A DNA stretch of 64,000 bases, from NCBI RefSeq assembly GCF_018531425.1, contig NZ_JAHBOI010000003.1:372001-436000 (forward strand), written 5' to 3'. The number at the start of each line of letters is the position of its first letter. The first letter of the stretch is position 1. The translations under genes were made by a program, and so were the position numbers. This DNA comes from Paenarthrobacter sp. DKR-5. GTDB taxonomy: Bacteria > Actinomycetota > Actinomycetes > Actinomycetales > Micrococcaceae. The notes under the pieces were generated by a model, which was given only the letters and a program-made list of their open reading frames with translations, searched no databases and was not told the DNA's origin. Positions 1-10,186 of the stretch are shown here, one piece after another.

Positions 1-3000
1 TACCTTCCCGGTGGCAGGACGGTCCACGTGGACAACGCCGCGGACGCGCGGCTGCAGCAGAGCGGCCCGGAAAGCTCCTTCGTGGCCGTCGCCACCCGGT
101 CGGCGCTGCTCAAGCAGCCTCTGGACGGCAGCGCGGCGACGAGGGTCGACGTCGGTGCCTCCGGCGTGACGACGGCACCTGTGCAGCAGGACGGCTGCGT
201 GCACGCGGCCTGGTCCGGCTCCAACAAGTACGTGCGCGACTGCCTCAACAGCGCGGACAACAAGAAAGCCGACATCCCCTCGGCCTCGGCCCGCTCCTCG
301 CTCGTGTTCCGGGTCAACCGCAGCGTGGTCGTGCTCAACGACGTCAACAGCGGCAACGTGTGGATGGTCAACCAGAACCTGCAGCTGGTGAACAACTGGG
401 ATGACGTGATTCCCCCGACGGACAAGTCGGACAAGCTGCAGGACAAGGAATCGGCGGACCAGACCAACCAGACCACGCTCCCGGACCGGACCAAGCCGAA
501 CCGGCCGCCGGAGGTCAAGCCGGACAGCTACGGCGTCCGTGCGGGCAAGACCACGCTGCTGCCGGTCCTCGACAACGACTCGGACCCGGACGGGGACCTG
601 CTCACCACCGCTGTGGCCGGTGACGGCCCGGGGATCGGCAGCCTGCAGCAGGTCTACGGCGGGACCGGCTTCCAGATCACTGTCCCGGCAGGCAAGTCCG
701 GCTCGGATGCGTTCCGGTACACGGCCAGCGACGGCCGGGGCGGCACAGGGACGGCGCAGGTGTCACTGAATGTCATCCCGCCGGAACAGAACACCGCGCC
801 GAAGCAAAAGCGCGACACCAAGTTCACGCTGCAGTCCGGCAAGTCGCTGAGCCAGAACATCCTCTCCGACTGGGCCGACGCGGAGGGGGATGACATGTTC
901 CTGGTGTCCGCCCGCTCGGACAATCCTCAGGACGAGGTCAAGACCCGGCCGGACGGGCTGCTCACCTTCCAGGACGGCGGCGGCAAACCCGGCCGGCGCA
1001 CGGTGACGGTCACTGTCTCGGACGGGACGGCCAGCGCCGAGGGCAAGGTCTACGTCGACGTGCGGGCCGACGGCGCGCTCGCCCCGGTTGCCAACGCCGA
1101 CCACGTGACCGCCGTCGCCGGCCAGGACCTGGTCATCAATCCGCTCAAGAACGACATCGATCCCAACGCCGGGGCGCTCCGGCTGGCCCAGGTGGCACAG
1201 GACCCGAACGCTGAGACGGCCCTGAACGCTGACTCGCAGACCCTCACTTTCCGCTCCGGCACCGTCGGAGCGCACTACCTGACCTATCTGGTCACCAACG
1301 GCCCGGCCAGCACCACCGGCCTGATCCGGGTCGACGTCGTCTCCGGCAAGGAGGACGGCGCGCCCGTGGCGGTGCGCGACGTCGCGCTGCTCCCGGCCGG
1401 CGGAAGCACCTTGGTTGACGTGCTGGGCAACGACACCGACCCGTCTGGCGGGGTGCTGGTGGCGCAGTCCATTTCGGTGCCGCCCGGCTCACCGTTCACC
1501 GCCACCCTGATCGACCACGACGTCGTCCGGATCTCCGACGCCAATGGCGCGTCCGGCCAGCTGTCCATGAAGTACACCGTCTCCAACGGCACCGCCTCCG
1601 CCACGGGGGACATTTCGATCGCGGTCGTGCCCGCCCCTGGGAAGCTGCGGCCCCCGCAGGCCAAACCGGACGAGATCAACGTCCGGGTCAACGACGTCGC
1701 CACCATTGACGTGCTCGGCAACGACACCGACCCCAACGGCGGCAAGCTCACCCTGGACCGGACCCTGCCGCAGCCCGTCGACGGGGCGGACGGGCGGCTG
1801 TTCGCGGCCGAGAACACGCTGCGCTTCATCGCCGGGAACACCCCGAAGACGGTCTACGGCGTCTACAACGTGCTCAACGAGTCGGGCCAGAAGGACTCCG
1901 CGCAGGTCACCATCCACATCCTGCCCCGCGACGACGAACACAACTCCCGCCCGCAGCCGAAGAACCTCACCGGCCGCGTCGTCGCCGGCATGAGCGTGCG
2001 CGTGCCGGTGCCGCTGGACGGGATCGATCCCGACGGCGACTCGGTGCAGCTCGTCGGCGTGGACCAGGCGCCGTCGATGGGCACCGCCGTGGCCGGCAGC
2101 GGCTTCATTGACTACACCGCGGCAGCGGGGACCTCCGGCACGGACACCTTCACGTACCGCGTGCGGGACCGAATCGGCGCGGAAAACACCGCCACCGTCG
2201 TCGTCGGCATCGCCCCCGCCGAGGAGGTCAACCAGAAGCCGCTCGCGGTCGATGACTTCCTGACGGTCCGGCCGGGCCGCCAGGTGGCCGCCGACGTGCT
2301 CTCCAATGACAGCGACCCGGACGGGGACCCGATCAGCCTCAGCACCAACGGCTTCACGGCCAAGCCGGAGCTGGGCGCGCACGCCAGCGACCAGGGCCGG
2401 GTGGTGTTCACCGCCCCGTCGGCGGAGGGCACCGAGACCATCGGCTACACGATCCACGACAGCAAGAAGGCGCCCGCGAAGGCCAGCCTGCGGGTCACGG
2501 TCAGCCCGAACGCGCCGCTGCGCGCCCCGATCGCCCGGGACGACCATGTCACCGAAGCCGAAACACTGGGCAAGACCGCTGTGGACGTGCCCGTGCTCAA
2601 GAACGATGAGGACCCGGACGGCACCACGGACCAGCTGAAAATCAGCTTCCCCGGCAACCCGCAGACGGCCCGCGCGGGCGGCAGCGGCAACGTGATCGTC
2701 ACGCTCACGGACCAGCCGCAGCTGATCCCGTACACGGTGACGGACATCGACAACCTGGACGCGACCGCAGTGATCTGGGTCCCGGGCAAGGGCCAGCAGT
2801 ACCCGACGCTCTCCAAGTCGGGACCGGTGGAGGTCAAGGCCGGGCAGGCCGTGACGCTGAACCTGAACGACTACGTCGTCGTGCGGCAGGGCCGCAGCCC
2901 CCGGCTGACCCAGGCCGACCGGATCAAGGTGATCGGCGGTTCGGCCACCGACGTCATCGCCGCCAACGGGACAGCGCTGACCTACCGGGCGCTGCCGGAC

Positions 3001-5430
3001 TACGCCGGACCCGGCTCGGTGACATTCGAAGTCACCGACGGCACCGGCCCGGACGACAACGCCGGGCTCAAGTCCACCCTGACCATCCTCACCAAGGTCA
3101 TCCCGGACCCGAATGCCAACCACCCGCCGGTGTTCCAAGGCAGCGAACTCGACGTGCCCAAGGGCGAACCGGCCACCCTGGACCTGTCCGCGCTGGCCAC
3201 CGACCCGGACCAGGGCGACACGTTGAAGTTCGACTTCGACGGCGCCCGGCCGGCCGGGTTCGGGCTCTCCCTCGACGGCAGCACACTGCGGGCCACGGCC
3301 AATGATGCCGCCGCGGTGGGGACCCGGGCGAGCGTGCCGCTGAAGGTCTCCGACGGACGCAACGAGGCCAAGGCGACGGTCAACCTGACAGTTGTCGCCT
3401 CGAACAAGCCGCTGCCGGTGGCCAACGACGACGTCGTCGCCGACGCGCACGCGGGCCGCACCGAGACGGTGAATGTCCTCGCAAACGACTTCAACCCGTT
3501 CCCGGAATCGGCGCTGAAGATCGTCAGCGCGCAGGTCGAAACCGGCAACACCACCGGAGCCCCAAGCGTCTCCGGATCCTCGGTCAGCGTCACCCCGGCC
3601 GAGAGCTACACAGGGGTCATGGTGGTCCGGTACACCGTGGAAGATAAGACAGGGGACCCGCTGCGCCGCGCCGACGGCCGGATCCGGCTGACCGTCAAGG
3701 GCAAGCCCGACGCTCCTTCCGCGCCCCGGGCCAGCGACGTCCGTGACCAGTCGGCGGTACTGACGTGGCAGCCGCCGGCGGACAACGGCTCGCCGATCAC
3801 GAAGTACACCGTCCAGGGAAGCAACGGGTTCCGGCAGGACTGCGCCGCCACCACCTGCACCCTGACCGGCTTGACCAACAACGTGCCCTACACCTTCACT
3901 GTCACCGCCACGAACGCTGTCGGCACTTCGCCGGCTTCCGTCAGTTCCAACCAGGTGCGCCCCGACGTCAAGCCCGACACCCCGGCCGCCCCGACCGTCA
4001 AGGCCGGGGACAAGAGCCTGGCCGTCACCTGGACCACGCCGCGCAGCGCCGGGTCCCCGGTGAAGAACTACAACCTCGAACTCTCACCGCCGGCCCCGGA
4101 CGGCGTCGCGGCGCGCAACAAGGTCACCGGCAACAGCTACAGCTGGACCGGGCTGCAGAACGGTGTGGCGTACAAGGTGCGGGTGCAGGCCAGCAACGAC
4201 GCTCCGACGCCGTCGGATTTCAGCGCGTATTCGGCCGCTGACACTCCTGCCGGGCTGCCCGGCAGGCCGGCGGCGCCGACGGCGGCTTCGGTGTCCTCCG
4301 TGGGGTCGCAGAGCCAGATCCAGGTGAACTGGACACAGCCTTTCATCAACGGCGACCCGATCAAGACCTACCACGTGAAGGTGCTCCGCGGCGGCGCCGT
4401 CGTGGACCGGGTCGACGTGCCCGGCAACGCCACCACGACCACGGTGACGGCGCCGAATTCGGAGTCCAGCTACACGTTCACCGTCTCGGCCGAGAACAAG
4501 GCCGGCAACGGCCCGGACAGCCCGCAGTCCGCGGCGCTGCGGGCCAGCGGCAAGCCCGGCACGGTGGGGACTCCGACAGCGACGCCGGCCAACACGGGAG
4601 CCAGCGGGCACGAGCTCGATGTCACCTTCCAGCCGCTCACGGCCAGCCAGCGCAACGGCGCCACCGCCGCCGAGATCAGCTACAGCTACATCGCCACCAC
4701 TGGGCAGTCCGGGCCCATACCGGCCGGCGGCGGCGTGATCGGCGGCTTCACCAACGGCACCGCAACGCGCATCACGATCACGGCGCACTCCGCGGCGAGC
4801 TCGCTCACCGGGGACGCCAGCAGTCCGAGTGCCGCCACCCGGCCCTACGGCAACCCCGGCCAGCCCGGCGTCTCCGGCTCCAACGGCGGCAGCGGGCAGC
4901 AGTCGGTGAGCTTCTCGTGGTCCGCACCCTCGAACCGGGACATCGCCAGCACCCGGATCCGGTTCGACGGCGGCGCCTGGGAGTCGGTGAACTCCTCCGG
5001 CAGCCGGACTTTCGGGACCGGCGACTACTCCACGACCCACCGGCTGGACGTGCAGAACATCAACTCGGTCGGCACCGCCGGGCCGATTGCCTCGGCCACC
5101 GCCAGCAGCGGCTCCAAGCCGCCGCCGCCGAAGACGACGGTCCGGGTCCAGGCGGGCACGTGGCACTCCTGCACCACCAACGGCAGCGACGGAGCCTACA
5201 CGCCGCCACCCAACGCGACCTGCGACGGCTACCCGTCGCCCGGCGGAAACAACAACCTGGGCGGCCACTGGCTCGACTACGCGGACGGCTGGGTCGACAT
5301 CGACAGGTGCTCGCACATCTTCGGCTCCAACAACACGCCGTGGTACCACATGACCAGCGGGCCGCAGAGCAGCCGCTGGGTCCGGACGGATACCGTGGAC
5401 GTCAACGGGCCGGCCATCGGCTGCGGCTGA
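1..5430 (+). CDS. Giant Ig-like/fibronectin type III repeat surface protein, 5' end missing
   Basis: The frame is open from the first base, so the true start lies before the window and about 1809 residues are visible. The first ~140 residues look like the end of a beta-propeller-type domain, followed by a charged linker rich in Asp, Lys and Gln. Then come about ten Ig-like/cadherin-like repeats marked by variants of LxNDxDPDGD, and three clear FN3 repeats (starting near PDAPSAP, PDTPAAP and PGRPAAP) with two diverged ones. A Cys-containing tail ends the protein. Domains of this kind make long extracellular adhesive stalks, but no sorting signal or C-terminal membrane helix is visible. It leads the moxR-DUF58-transglutaminase-kinase operon of the type VII secretion region. 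Coding is certain; the role at the surface is inferred. Confidence 0.9.
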   Translation, partial: YLPGGRTVHVDNAADARLQQSGPESSFVAVATRSALLKQPLDGSAATRVDVGASGVTTAPVQQDGCVHAAWSGSNKYVRDCLNSADNKKADIPSASARSSLVFRVNRSVVVLNDVNSGNVWMVNQNLQLVNNWDDVIPPTDKSDKLQDKESADQTNQTTLPDRTKPNRPPEVKPDSYGVRAGKTTLLPVLDNDSDPDGDLLTTAVAGDGPGIGSLQQVYGGTGFQITVPAGKSGSDAFRYTASDGRGGTGTAQVSLNVIPPEQNTAPKQKRDTKFTLQSGKSLSQNILSDWADAEGDDMFLVSARSDNPQDEVKTRPDGLLTFQDGGGKPGRRTVTVTVSDGTASAEGKVYVDVRADGALAPVANADHVTAVAGQDLVINPLKNDIDPNAGALRLAQVAQDPNAETALNADSQTLTFRSGTVGAHYLTYLVTNGPASTTGLIRVDVVSGKEDGAPVAVRDVALLPAGGSTLVDVLGNDTDPSGGVLVAQSISVPPGSPFTATLIDHDVVRISDANGASGQLSMKYTVSNGTASATGDISIAVVPAPGKLRPPQAKPDEINVRVNDVATIDVLGNDTDPNGGKLTLDRTLPQPVDGADGRLFAAENTLRFIAGNTPKTVYGVYNVLNESGQKDSAQVTIHILPRDDEHNSRPQPKNLTGRVVAGMSVRVPVPLDGIDPDGDSVQLVGVDQAPSMGTAVAGSGFIDYTAAAGTSGTDTFTYRVRDRIGAENTATVVVGIAPAEEVNQKPLAVDDFLTVRPGRQVAADVLSNDSDPDGDPISLSTNGFTAKPELGAHASDQGRVVFTAPSAEGTETIGYTIHDSKKAPAKASLRVTVSPNAPLRAPIARDDHVTEAETLGKTAVDVPVLKNDEDPDGTTDQLKISFPGNPQTARAGGSGNVIVTLTDQPQLIPYTVTDIDNLDATAVIWVPGKGQQYPTLSKSGPVEVKAGQAVTLNLNDYVVVRQGRSPRLTQADRIKVIGGSATDVIAANGTALTYRALPDYAGPGSVTFEVTDGTGPDDNAGLKSTLTILTKVIPDPNANHPPVFQGSELDVPKGEPATLDLSALATDPDQGDTLKFDFDGARPAGFGLSLDGSTLRATANDAAAVGTRASVPLKVSDGRNEAKATVNLTVVASNKPLPVANDDVVADAHAGRTETVNVLANDFNPFPESALKIVSAQVETGNTTGAPSVSGSSVSVTPAESYTGVMVVRYTVEDKTGDPLRRADGRIRLTVKGKPDAPSAPRASDVRDQSAVLTWQPPADNGSPITKYTVQGSNGFRQDCAATTCTLTGLTNNVPYTFTVTATNAVGTSPASVSSNQVRPDVKPDTPAAPTVKAGDKSLAVTWTTPRSAGSPVKNYNLELSPPAPDGVAARNKVTGNSYSWTGLQNGVAYKVRVQASNDAPTPSDFSAYSAADTPAGLPGRPAAPTAASVSSVGSQSQIQVNWTQPFINGDPIKTYHVKVLRGGAVVDRVDVPGNATTTTVTAPNSESSYTFTVSAENKAGNGPDSPQSAALRASGKPGTVGTPTATPANTGASGHELDVTFQPLTASQRNGATAAEISYSYIATTGQSGPIPAGGGVIGGFTNGTATRITITAHSAASSLTGDASSPSAATRPYGNPGQPGVSGSNGGSGQQSVSFSWSAPSNRDIASTRIRFDGGAWESVNSSGSRTFGTGDYSTTHRLDVQNINSVGTAGPIASATASSGSKPPPPKTTVRVQAGTWHSCTTNGSDGAYTPPPNATCDGYPSPGGNNNLGGHWLDYADGWVDIDRCSHIFGSNNTPWYHMTSGPQSSRWVRTDTVDVNGPAIGCG

Positions 5431-5496
5431 CAGCCACCGCCGCATACCGCCGTCGAGCCTCCCCGCACCCACCCACACAGTAAGGAACACCAACCC

Positions 5497-6468
5497 ATGG
5501 CAATGACCGCAGAGCAGGCTGCGTGGTTCGCGGACACGTTCGAGAAGCTCGTCGCCAACGTCGGCCACGCCGTGCTGGGCAAGGCCCACGTGGTCCGGCT
5601 GACCCTGATGGCCATGCTCGCCGAGGGCCACGTGCTCTTCGAGGACGCCCCCGGCACCGGGAAGACCTCGCTCGCCCGCGCCCTCGCTGCCACGGTCCAG
5701 GGCTCCGACTCCCGCATCCAGTTCACCCCGGACCTGCTGCCTTCGGACGTGACCGGCGTGACGATCTACGACCAGCGCACCCAGCAGTTCGAGTTCCACA
5801 AGGGCCCGATCTTCGCCAACATCGTGCTCGCCGACGAAATCAACCGCGCCTCGCCGAAGACCCAGTCGGCGCTGCTGGAAGTCATGGAGGAATCCCGGGT
5901 CACCGTGGACGGCACCACCTACGAAGCAGGGCGGCCCTTCATGGTGCTCGCCACCCAGAACCCGATCGAGCAGGCCGGCACCTACCGGCTGCCGGAGGCA
6001 CAGCTGGACCGGTTCCTGGTCAAGACGTCGATCGGCTACCCGGACCACGAGTCGACGGTGGCGCTGCTCTCCGGCGCCACCGTCCGGGACCGTTCCCGGG
6101 AGCTCAGCCCTGTCATCACCACGCAAGCGGTGGCGGACATGGCGGACCTGGCTGCCGGCACCCACGTGGACACCGCCGTCCTGGAGTACATCTCCCGGCT
6201 GTGCGCCCAGACCCGCCAGGCGCCCGAGACGCGGCTGGGCGTGAGCGTCCGCGGCGCCCTGGCGATGGTCCGGGCCGCCAAGGTCTGGGCCGCCTCGCAG
6301 GCCCGGAACTACGTGCTGCCCGACGACGTCAAGGAGCTCGCCCCCGTGGTCTGGACCCACAGGTTCGTCATGGACCCGGAGGCCGAGTTTTCCGGCGCCA
6401 CCCCGGAGGCCGTGCTGGCGCGGATCCTGGCCGACGTCGCGGCGCCGCAGCAGCGCGCGTCCGCCTAG
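5497..6468 (+). CDS. MoxR-family AAA+ ATPase
   Basis: The 323-residue protein has a Walker A motif EDAPGTGKT (residues 49-57), a Walker B motif IVLADEIN (109-116) and the sensor segment LATQNPIEQ, all typical of full-length MoxR proteins. MoxR ATPases act as chaperones that help assemble or activate partner proteins, and are nearly always followed by a DUF58 gene, as here. The ATG is preceded by TAAGGAAC about ten bases upstream. The gene starts 66 bases after the giant repeat protein and 2 bases before the DUF58 gene, in an apparent operon with the FHA, PP2C and kinase genes. The client is unknown; the secretion apparatus or surface proteins are plausible. Confidence 0.95.
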   Translation: MAMTAEQAAWFADTFEKLVANVGHAVLGKAHVVRLTLMAMLAEGHVLFEDAPGTGKTSLARALAATVQGSDSRIQFTPDLLPSDVTGVTIYDQRTQQFEFHKGPIFANIVLADEINRASPKTQSALLEVMEESRVTVDGTTYEAGRPFMVLATQNPIEQAGTYRLPEAQLDRFLVKTSIGYPDHESTVALLSGATVRDRSRELSPVITTQAVADMADLAAGTHVDTAVLEYISRLCAQTRQAPETRLGVSVRGALAMVRAAKVWAASQARNYVLPDDVKELAPVVWTHRFVMDPEAEFSGATPEAVLARILADVAAPQQRASA

Positions 6469-6470
6469 GA

Positions 6471-7718
6471 ATGGCATCCCTGCTGTCCGAGTCAGTGAAG
6501 GTGGCTCGGCTGTCCCTCGAGCCCGCCGCGGCCCGGGCCGCTGCCCTCTACCGCCGGTTCGCGGTGCCTGTCCTCGGGATTGTCAGCCCGCTCGGCTGGA
6601 TGGTGGCCGGGGGCGCCCTTGTGCTCTGGGTCCTGGGGTCGAGCTACGGCTGGGAAGAAGCGCAGGTTGCCGCCCTCGCCGCGGCCCTGCTCCTGCTGAT
6701 GGCGGCCGGGTTCATTGTGGGCCGCTCCGCCTACGGAGTCGACCTGGACCTTGCCCGCAGCCGGGTGGCCGTGGGGGAGCGGGCCGTGGGCAGCATCAGC
6801 GTCGCGAACGCCTCCGCCAAGGCCCTGCTGCCCGCGTCGCTTGAGCTGCCGGTGGGCGGTGCGACGGCGGTGTTCCACCTGCCGCGGATGAAGCCCGGAC
6901 AGGTGCACGAGGACCTCTTCACCATCCCCACCGCCCGCCGCGCCGTGATCGTCGTCGGCCCGGTGCGCTCGGTCCGGGCGGACCCGCTGCACCTGCTGCG
7001 CCGCCAGATGCTCTGGACCGAACCGACCGACCTGTATGTCCACCCGCGCACCACGGCGCTGGCGGGTTCCGCCGCCGGGTTCATCCGTGACCTGGAGGGC
7101 CTGCCCACGACCGAGCTCTCCAGCGCGGACGTATCCTTCCACGCGCTGCGCGACTACGTGCCGGGGGACGACCGCCGCCACATCCACTGGAAGACGACGG
7201 CGCGCACCGGCAAGCTCATGGTCCGCCAGTTCGAGGAGACGCGGCGCGCGCACCTGGCCATCGCCTTGTCCACCAACACCGACGAATATGACGGCGAGGA
7301 CTCCTTCGAGCTGGCTGTCTCCGTGGCCGGCTCCATCGGGCGGCAGGCGATCAGTGAGCAGCGGGAACTGAGCGCGATGACCCAGCGCGGGCCGCTGCGC
7401 TGCAGTTCCGGCAGGAACCTGCTCGATGACCTGACCCGGCTCGAAGGGGCCGCGATGCGTGCGGGCGCCGTCGACGTCGCCCGGAACCTCAGCGACGCGG
7501 TGCCGAACGCCTCGGTGGTGTTCTTCGTCGTCGGCAGCCACGTCACTCCCGCGCAGCTGCGCAGCTGCGCGGCGTCGGTGCCGCCGGGGGTCCGCTGCTT
7601 CGCCGTTCGCTGCGAGTCCGGTGCGCGTGCTGCAAGGTCCGCCATCGCGGACCTGAACGTGCTCACCGTCGGGGACCTGCGCGAACTCGGAGCAGTGCTG
7701 CGGAAGGCTGCGGCATGA
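6471..7718 (+). CDS. DUF58 domain protein
   Basis: The ATG at 6471 lies two bases after the moxR stop and gives 415 residues. Two hydrophobic helices fall at about residues 35-85. The DUF58 signature (HALRDYVPGDDRRHIHWK, about residues 222-240) is followed by a von Willebrand A-like C-terminal half. DUF58 proteins are partners of MoxR ATPases and membrane transglutaminase-like proteins; their biochemical role is poorly known. The stop overlaps the next start by four bases (ATGA), which indicates translational coupling. Confidence 0.92.
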   Translation: MASLLSESVKVARLSLEPAAARAAALYRRFAVPVLGIVSPLGWMVAGGALVLWVLGSSYGWEEAQVAALAAALLLLMAAGFIVGRSAYGVDLDLARSRVAVGERAVGSISVANASAKALLPASLELPVGGATAVFHLPRMKPGQVHEDLFTIPTARRAVIVVGPVRSVRADPLHLLRRQMLWTEPTDLYVHPRTTALAGSAAGFIRDLEGLPTTELSSADVSFHALRDYVPGDDRRHIHWKTTARTGKLMVRQFEETRRAHLAIALSTNTDEYDGEDSFELAVSVAGSIGRQAISEQRELSAMTQRGPLRCSSGRNLLDDLTRLEGAAMRAGAVDVARNLSDAVPNASVVFFVVGSHVTPAQLRSCAASVPPGVRCFAVRCESGARAARSAIADLNVLTVGDLRELGAVLRKAAA

Positions 7719-10186
7719 GCGCTCCCGCACCCCGGCGCCCGCGAGCCGGCCGCCCAGCCCTCCGGGAAGCATCAGGGGCCCTGCTCGACGCCGCCGTGCT
7801 CGCGCTGCTGCTGGCCACCGGGCTGCTCGGATTCGCACCGACCTTCGGGTCCGACCCGCGCTACCTTCTGGCCGGCGCCGGCGGCATCCTGCTCGGCCTG
7901 GGTGTCGCCGCCCTCGCCGCGCGGCGCCGCTTCGGCGCGGCCGCCACCGCCGGCACCGCCGCGGCGGCTTACCTGCTGTTCGGCAGCGCGCTCGCGGCTC
8001 CGCGGGAAGCGCTGTTCGGAGTGCTGCCCTCGCTGGTTTCGCTGCGGCTGCTCCTGGCCGGCATTGTCACTTCGTGGAAGGACCTGCTGACCGTCGCCGC
8101 GCCGGTCGGGGTGTCCGGCGGCATGCTGGTGGTCCCGTTCCTGGCGTCCCTGCTGTGCGCACTGGTGGCCGGGACGCTGGCCTGGCGGGCCCGGCACCCC
8201 TACTGGGCGGCGCTGCCGGTGCTGGCCCTCTTTGTGGCCGGCATCGCCTTCGGCACCAGCGAGGCCTTCTGGGCCGTCCCGCGCGGCGCGCTCACCGCGG
8301 CCGGCCTGGTCGCATGGCTGGCCTACCGCCGCGAGACCGCCCGCCGGCAGCCAGCCCTCGCCGGTGCCTCCGGGCCGCGGCCGGACCGCGCGCGTAGCCT
8401 TCGGCGGCTCGGGTTCGGCGCGGGCATCCTTGTCGTCTCCGCGGCCGCTGCGATGGCCGCGGGCCCGGCCCTCAGCGCGGGGGATGACCGGCGCGTGCTC
8501 AGGGACACGATCGACCCGCCGTTCGACATCCAGGACTACCCGAGCCCGCTGATGAGCTTCCGGCAGTACGTCAAGGACCGCAAGGACGACGTGCTGTTCA
8601 CCGTCTCCGGCCTGCCGAAGGACGGCAGGGTCAGGCTTGCTGCGATGGACGCCTACGACGGCACCGTCTACAACGTCAGCGACAACTCCGGATCCGGCAG
8701 CTTCGCGCCGGTCGGGGACGCGCGGGCCCTCGCCGGCGGCGCGGACTCCGGCTCGGGGCAGAGCTACCAGCTGAAGGTCAGTATCCAGGGCTACCAGGGC
8801 GTCTGGCTGCCGGGCGCGCACATCGCCCGCGGCTTCGGCTTCGCGGACGCGGAGGATTCCGCCGCCAAGGGCCTGTTCTTCAACTCCGGCAGCGACACCG
8901 CCCTGAGCGTGAACGGCGTCAGCGCGCCGGAAAACTACACCGTCAACGTCGAGGAGCCCGCCCGGTACAAGGACTCGCAGCTGGCCCAGTACGACTTCGC
9001 CTCGGTGTCGCTGCCCAAGCCGGATAACGTGCCCCAGGTCGTGGACACCAAGGCCGCGGACCTGGTGGCCAACGCCGGCACGCCCATCGACCGGGTGCGC
9101 GCACTCGAACGGTACCTGCAGAAATTCGGCAAGTTCAGCAACGGCCTGGTCGAGCAGGGGCAGGTCCGCAGCCTCTCCGGCCACACGGCGGCCCGGATCA
9201 AGGCGCTGCTGACAGGCAAGGAAATGGTCGGCGACGACGAGCAGTACGCCGTTGCGATGGCCCTGATGGCACGGGAGCTGGGCATCCCGGCCCGCGTGGT
9301 GATGGGCTTTTACCCGGACCCCAAAGACCCGGCCAACGGCGCCCCCACCGTCCAGATCAAGGGCAAGGATGTGCACGCCTGGGTTGAGGTGGACTTCGAC
9401 AAGGCCGGCTGGGTGGCCTTCAACCCGACGCCGGACAAGGACAACGTGCCCACCCCGCCGGACCCGGAACCCCGTTCCACCCCGAAGCCGCAGGTGCTGC
9501 AGCCGCCGCCCCCTGCGCAGGAACCGGCGCAGCTGCCGCCTGATTCCGCGCCGGACGCGCTGGACGCCGACAAGCAGCGCCAGGACCCGTGGCTCTTCTG
9601 GGGCCCGATCCTGGCCGCGATCGGAATCGCCCTCGTGCCGGTGGCGGTGGTTGCGCTGCCGCTGCTGCTGATCGTGTTCCTGAAGCTCCGGCGCCGGCGC
9701 CGGCGGTACGCCGAGGGCCACCCCGCCCAGCGCCTCGGCGGGGGCTGGAAGGAACTGTTCAGCCTGGCCACGGACATGGGCGCCGGGCTGGACCCGAAGG
9801 GCACGCGGCGGGAAACCGCGGCCGCCATCGGGACCGCCTTCCCGCCGAGCCGGCAGTCGGCGACGGCGCTGGCACACCGCGCTGATGCGTCCATTTTCGG
9901 GGCGGGCCACCCGACGGAGGAGGAGATCGACGCCTACTGGAACGACGTTGATTCCTCGCTGGCCGAACTGCGCAACTCCGTGGGCTGGTGGCAGCGCCAG
10001 CGGGCGCGCTTCTCGCCGCGTTCGCTGCTGCTGGACGCCCGAAGCAGACTTGCCCGGCGTGGAGCCTCGCCGCTGGCGAAACCGGCAGGGTACCTTCGTA
10101 GGGTGGAATCATCTGCCCGTAGGACGGGAACACCGAAGGCCGCCGGGACCCGGGAGAACAGGATGGACCGTCCCAGTGCCGACTAA
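7715..10186 (+). CDS. TgpA-like membrane protein with a degenerate transglutaminase domain
   Basis: This 823-residue protein has an N-terminal block of hydrophobic helices (about residues 20-260), an extracellular domain, a transglutaminase-like fold, a Pro-rich linker, a further helix near residue 630 and a cytoplasmic tail. In active relatives the core carries Cys, His and Asp. Here the Cys position reads Asp (GDDEQYA, D508), the His is kept (VHAWVEV, H554), and the Asp in the FDPT-type motif reads Asn (FNPT, N570). It is therefore probably not a protease or transglutaminase but a binding or scaffold protein. The moxR-DUF58-tgpA order is standard for the family. Confidence 0.9.
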   Translation: MSAPAPRRPRAGRPALREASGALLDAAVLALLLATGLLGFAPTFGSDPRYLLAGAGGILLGLGVAALAARRRFGAAATAGTAAAAYLLFGSALAAPREALFGVLPSLVSLRLLLAGIVTSWKDLLTVAAPVGVSGGMLVVPFLASLLCALVAGTLAWRARHPYWAALPVLALFVAGIAFGTSEAFWAVPRGALTAAGLVAWLAYRRETARRQPALAGASGPRPDRARSLRRLGFGAGILVVSAAAAMAAGPALSAGDDRRVLRDTIDPPFDIQDYPSPLMSFRQYVKDRKDDVLFTVSGLPKDGRVRLAAMDAYDGTVYNVSDNSGSGSFAPVGDARALAGGADSGSGQSYQLKVSIQGYQGVWLPGAHIARGFGFADAEDSAAKGLFFNSGSDTALSVNGVSAPENYTVNVEEPARYKDSQLAQYDFASVSLPKPDNVPQVVDTKAADLVANAGTPIDRVRALERYLQKFGKFSNGLVEQGQVRSLSGHTAARIKALLTGKEMVGDDEQYAVAMALMARELGIPARVVMGFYPDPKDPANGAPTVQIKGKDVHAWVEVDFDKAGWVAFNPTPDKDNVPTPPDPEPRSTPKPQVLQPPPPAQEPAQLPPDSAPDALDADKQRQDPWLFWGPILAAIGIALVPVAVVALPLLLIVFLKLRRRRRRYAEGHPAQRLGGGWKELFSLATDMGAGLDPKGTRRETAAAIGTAFPPSRQSATALAHRADASIFGAGHPTEEEIDAYWNDVDSSLAELRNSVGWWQRQRARFSPRSLLLDARSRLARRGASPLAKPAGYLRRVESSARRTGTPKAAGTRENRMDRPSAD

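Noticed and set aside
1489..3450. Long open frame on the minus strand opposite the repeat protein
   Set aside because: High-GC DNA produces open antisense frames. The translation is Arg/Gly/Val-rich without motifs, while the plus strand encodes clear Ig-like repeats.
500..3500. Regularly spaced similar DNA segments, considered as a CRISPR array
   Set aside because: The similarity is protein-level (NDxDPDGD motifs), with varying spacing and no identical short repeats.
4084..6477. 797-codon minus-strand frame opposite the repeat protein and moxR
   Set aside because: No ribosome site or motif, and both plus-strand genes are certain.
7715..10186. Active transglutaminase or protease call
   Set aside because: The Cys and Asp of the active site are replaced, so activity is not supported.
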